Shown here: piece by piece, positions 5,847 through 6,767 of the stretch
How the letters are laid out: the number at the start of each line of letters is the position of its first letter
Numbering within the stretch: position 1 is the first letter of the stretch
From: DASYYE01 sp035946955
GTDB taxonomy: Bacteria > Actinomycetota > Actinomycetes > Streptosporangiales > Streptosporangiaceae
DNA: 6,767 nt
Assembly: GCA_035946955.1 (NCBI GenBank)
Contig: DASYYE010000105.1
Location: 1-6,767 of the forward strand
Direction: 5' to 3'
The notes under the pieces: generated by a model
The model's input: only the letters and a program-made list of their open reading frames with translations
Database searches by the model: none
Told to the model about the DNA's origin: nothing
Translations under genes and position numbers: made by a program

Positions 5847-6398
5847 TTACTGCGAGAGGACGAGGGCGTTGGCTTGGCGGGCGGCGTCGGCGAGTTCGGG
5901 GACGGCCACGACGGTGATCCCGGCGTCGCGCAGCGCCTGGGCACCCCCGCCCTCGGTGAACAGTGGCGGCTCCAGCCAGGCGACCACCACCCGGCGCACG
6001 CTCGCCTCTATCACCAACTCGGCGCACGGCCGTGGCCGCGACAGGCGGCGGCGGCAGGGCTCCAGCGAGCTGTAGAGGGTGGCGGACAGCAGCCGCGGGT
6101 CGGACTGCTCCAGCTTGGCCAGGGCCACCTCTTCGGCGTGGAACAGCAGCCCCCACTCACGGGAGTAGCCGGTGGCCAGCACCTCACCCTCCCGCGACAC
6201 CAGTACCGCCCCGACCGCGAATGCGCTCTTCGACGGCGGGCACCGCCACGACAGTGCCACTGCCTGCTCGAGCCAACGGCGGTCGGCCACGGTGGCCTGG
6301 GGCCCGTCCCCCGGCTCGCAGCCCAGCGGCGGCTCCCCGGCCCGGCCCGGCCCGGCACGGCACGGCGTCTCACTCACTGGCGTGGATGGCTCGGTCAT
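5847..6398 (-). CDS. RibD/dCMP-deaminase-like zinc deaminase
   Basis: This 183-residue protein belongs to the cytidine/deoxycytidylate deaminase fold and most resembles the deaminase half of RibD, which acts on a pyrimidine riboflavin precursor. Zinc ligands and the catalytic glutamate are visible: H87-A-E89 (LLFHAEEVAL) and C115-x9-C125 (SLEPCRRRLSRPRPC). Also present are FAVGAVLVSREGEVLATGYS (60-79) and a C-terminal segment ALRDAGITVVAVPELADAARQAN typical of RibD. RibD itself usually has C-x8-C with a different intervening sequence, so this is a variant subfamily and the substrate is unknown. ATG 6398 is chosen for its AGGAGG with 6-base spacing; a longer frame to 6446 overlaps the reductase gene. 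Residues 1-38 are Pro/Gly-rich, poorly conserved and partly encoded by a pentanucleotide repeat. Placement after a RibD-type reductase suggests the two act on one substrate. Confidence 0.85.
   Translation of the reverse strand: MTEPSTPVSETPCRAGPGRAGEPPLGCEPGDGPQATVADRRWLEQAVALSWRCPPSKSAFAVGAVLVSREGEVLATGYSREWGLLFHAEEVALAKLEQSDPRLLSATLYSSLEPCRRRLSRPRPCAELVIEASVRRVVVAWLEPPLFTEGGGAQALRDAGITVVAVPELADAARQANALVLSQ
6336..6365. repeat. Pentanucleotide tandem repeat, six units
   Basis: On the plus strand there are four CCCGG units (6336-6355) followed by two CACGG units (6356-6365). The repeat lies inside the deaminase coding region and encodes part of residues 12-21 (PCRAGPGRAG). The unit length is not a multiple of three, so gain or loss of a unit shifts the reading frame. 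Confidence 0.85.
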
Positions 6399-6404
6399 AT
6401 GGAC

Positions 6405-6410
6405 CCTCCT
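6405..6410 (-). promoter_or_regulatory. AGGAGG ribosome binding site of the deaminase gene
   Basis: AGGAGG lies 6 bases before ATG 6398 and overlaps the TAG stop of the upstream reductase gene (6411-6409), giving TAGGAGG. This decides the deaminase start and indicates one transcript for the two genes. Confidence 0.85.
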
Positions 6411-6767
6411 ACCCCTCCGCCCTGGCCACCTCACCAGCCCCATCACCCAGGAGGTACCTCAGCACCACCACGCCGTCGAGCTCCCGCACTCCCGCCAGGA
6501 CCATCGGCCGCGCCGGGCCATGGGGGTAGTGGGCGGGGCCCGCGAACCTCGGGGCCGCCTCCTCCCCCACGAAGAAGGGCGCGACCGCCAGGTGGAGCTC
6601 GTCCACCAGGCCCTCAGCGAGCAGTCGCGTGCCCAGCCGTGCCCCCCCCTCGGCCATCAGGCGGCCTACTCCCTGGCCCGCCAGGTCCTGGAGCACAGCC
6701 CGCAGGCGCAGCGGCGGGGGCAGTGGGATGACCTCGGCGCGAGCGTCCAGCATGTCCGTCAGAGACG
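6409..6767 (-). CDS. RibD C-terminal-type (dihydrofolate-reductase-fold) reductase, 3' part only
   Basis: The gene runs off the right edge; its frame is open to 6765, so the ATG at 6753 is probably internal. About 118 C-terminal residues are seen. The key block is LMAEGGARLGTRLLAEGLVDELHLAVAPFFVG, the conserved strand-loop-helix of the RibD reductase/DHFR-like fold (EGG..L...L...GLVDE), which takes part in NADPH binding. It is followed by a family-typical ending with VVVLRYLL. Family members reduce a ribosyl side chain or a related pterin/pyrimidine substrate with NAD(P)H. A G8 homopolymer on the coding strand (6642-6649) falls within the EGG motif. The stop TAG at 6411-6409 overlaps the deaminase ribosome binding site. 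In classical RibD the deaminase and reductase are fused in the order deaminase-reductase; here they are separate and the reductase comes first. The exact reaction is unknown. Confidence 0.82.
   Translation of the reverse strand, partial: SLTDMLDARAEVIPLPPPLRLRAVLQDLAGQGVGRLMAEGGARLGTRLLAEGLVDELHLAVAPFFVGEEAAPRFAGPAHYPHGPARPMVLAGVRELDGVVVLRYLLGDGAGEVARAEG

Noticed and set aside
4638..6731. A 697-codon open frame on the plus strand across the STAS, aldolase, deaminase and reductase region
   Set aside because: It is antisense to four genes with clear family motifs, has a low-complexity Arg/Pro/Gly/His composition and no recognisable domain; long antisense frames are expected in GC-rich DNA.

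Overview
The window is GC-rich (codons end mostly in G/C) and carries hallmarks of an actinomycete: a NucS mismatch endonuclease, a long ECF42-type sigma factor with a C-terminal TPR extension, an actinobacterial-style STAS protein, GTG starts and tight gene packing. A Pseudonocardiales-like or Streptomyces-like soil actinomycete is plausible, but nothing seen here fixes the genus. No rRNA, tRNA, CRISPR array, insertion sequence or integrase was recognised, and no gene-free stretch exceeds about 140 bases.

Left part, plus strand. The window opens inside the 3' end of a phosphoesterase/phospholipase C-family gene (to 523). A striking 52-base near-perfect palindrome (529-580) separates it from three closely spaced plus-strand genes: an ECF42-family sigma factor (about 664-1983), a small MmcQ/YjbR-family protein (2013-2360) and nucS (2381-3040). 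Gaps of 29 and 20 bases suggest one transcript. After a relatively AT-rich 98-base intergenic region with TTAG/CTAA motifs and a possible leaderless promoter comes a CbiX-like (sirohydrochlorin chelatase-like) protein (3139-4167). It has lost the first metal-binding histidine of the family and carries a disordered tail.

Right part, minus strand. Reading leftward from the right edge there are four co-directional genes: the 3' part of a RibD C-terminal-type (dihydrofolate-reductase-fold) reductase (cut by the edge, stop at 6409), a RibD/dCMP-deaminase-like zinc deaminase (6398-5847) whose ribosome binding site overlaps the reductase stop, a low-specificity L-threonine aldolase (5738-4680) and a STAS-domain anti-sigma-factor antagonist (about 4662-4216) only 17 bases after it. 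The STAS gene converges on the CbiX-like gene across a 48-base gap holding short AAGAC direct repeats.

Most genes belong to known families. The less ordinary points are the palindrome at 529-580, the ECF42-YjbR-NucS linkage without the usual DGPF/YCII partner gene, the separate RibD-like reductase and deaminase in reversed order, a six-unit pentanucleotide repeat inside the deaminase gene, and the CbiX-like protein lacking a key histidine. I see no convincing evidence of a wholly new system. All functional calls rest on reading motifs, with no database search.
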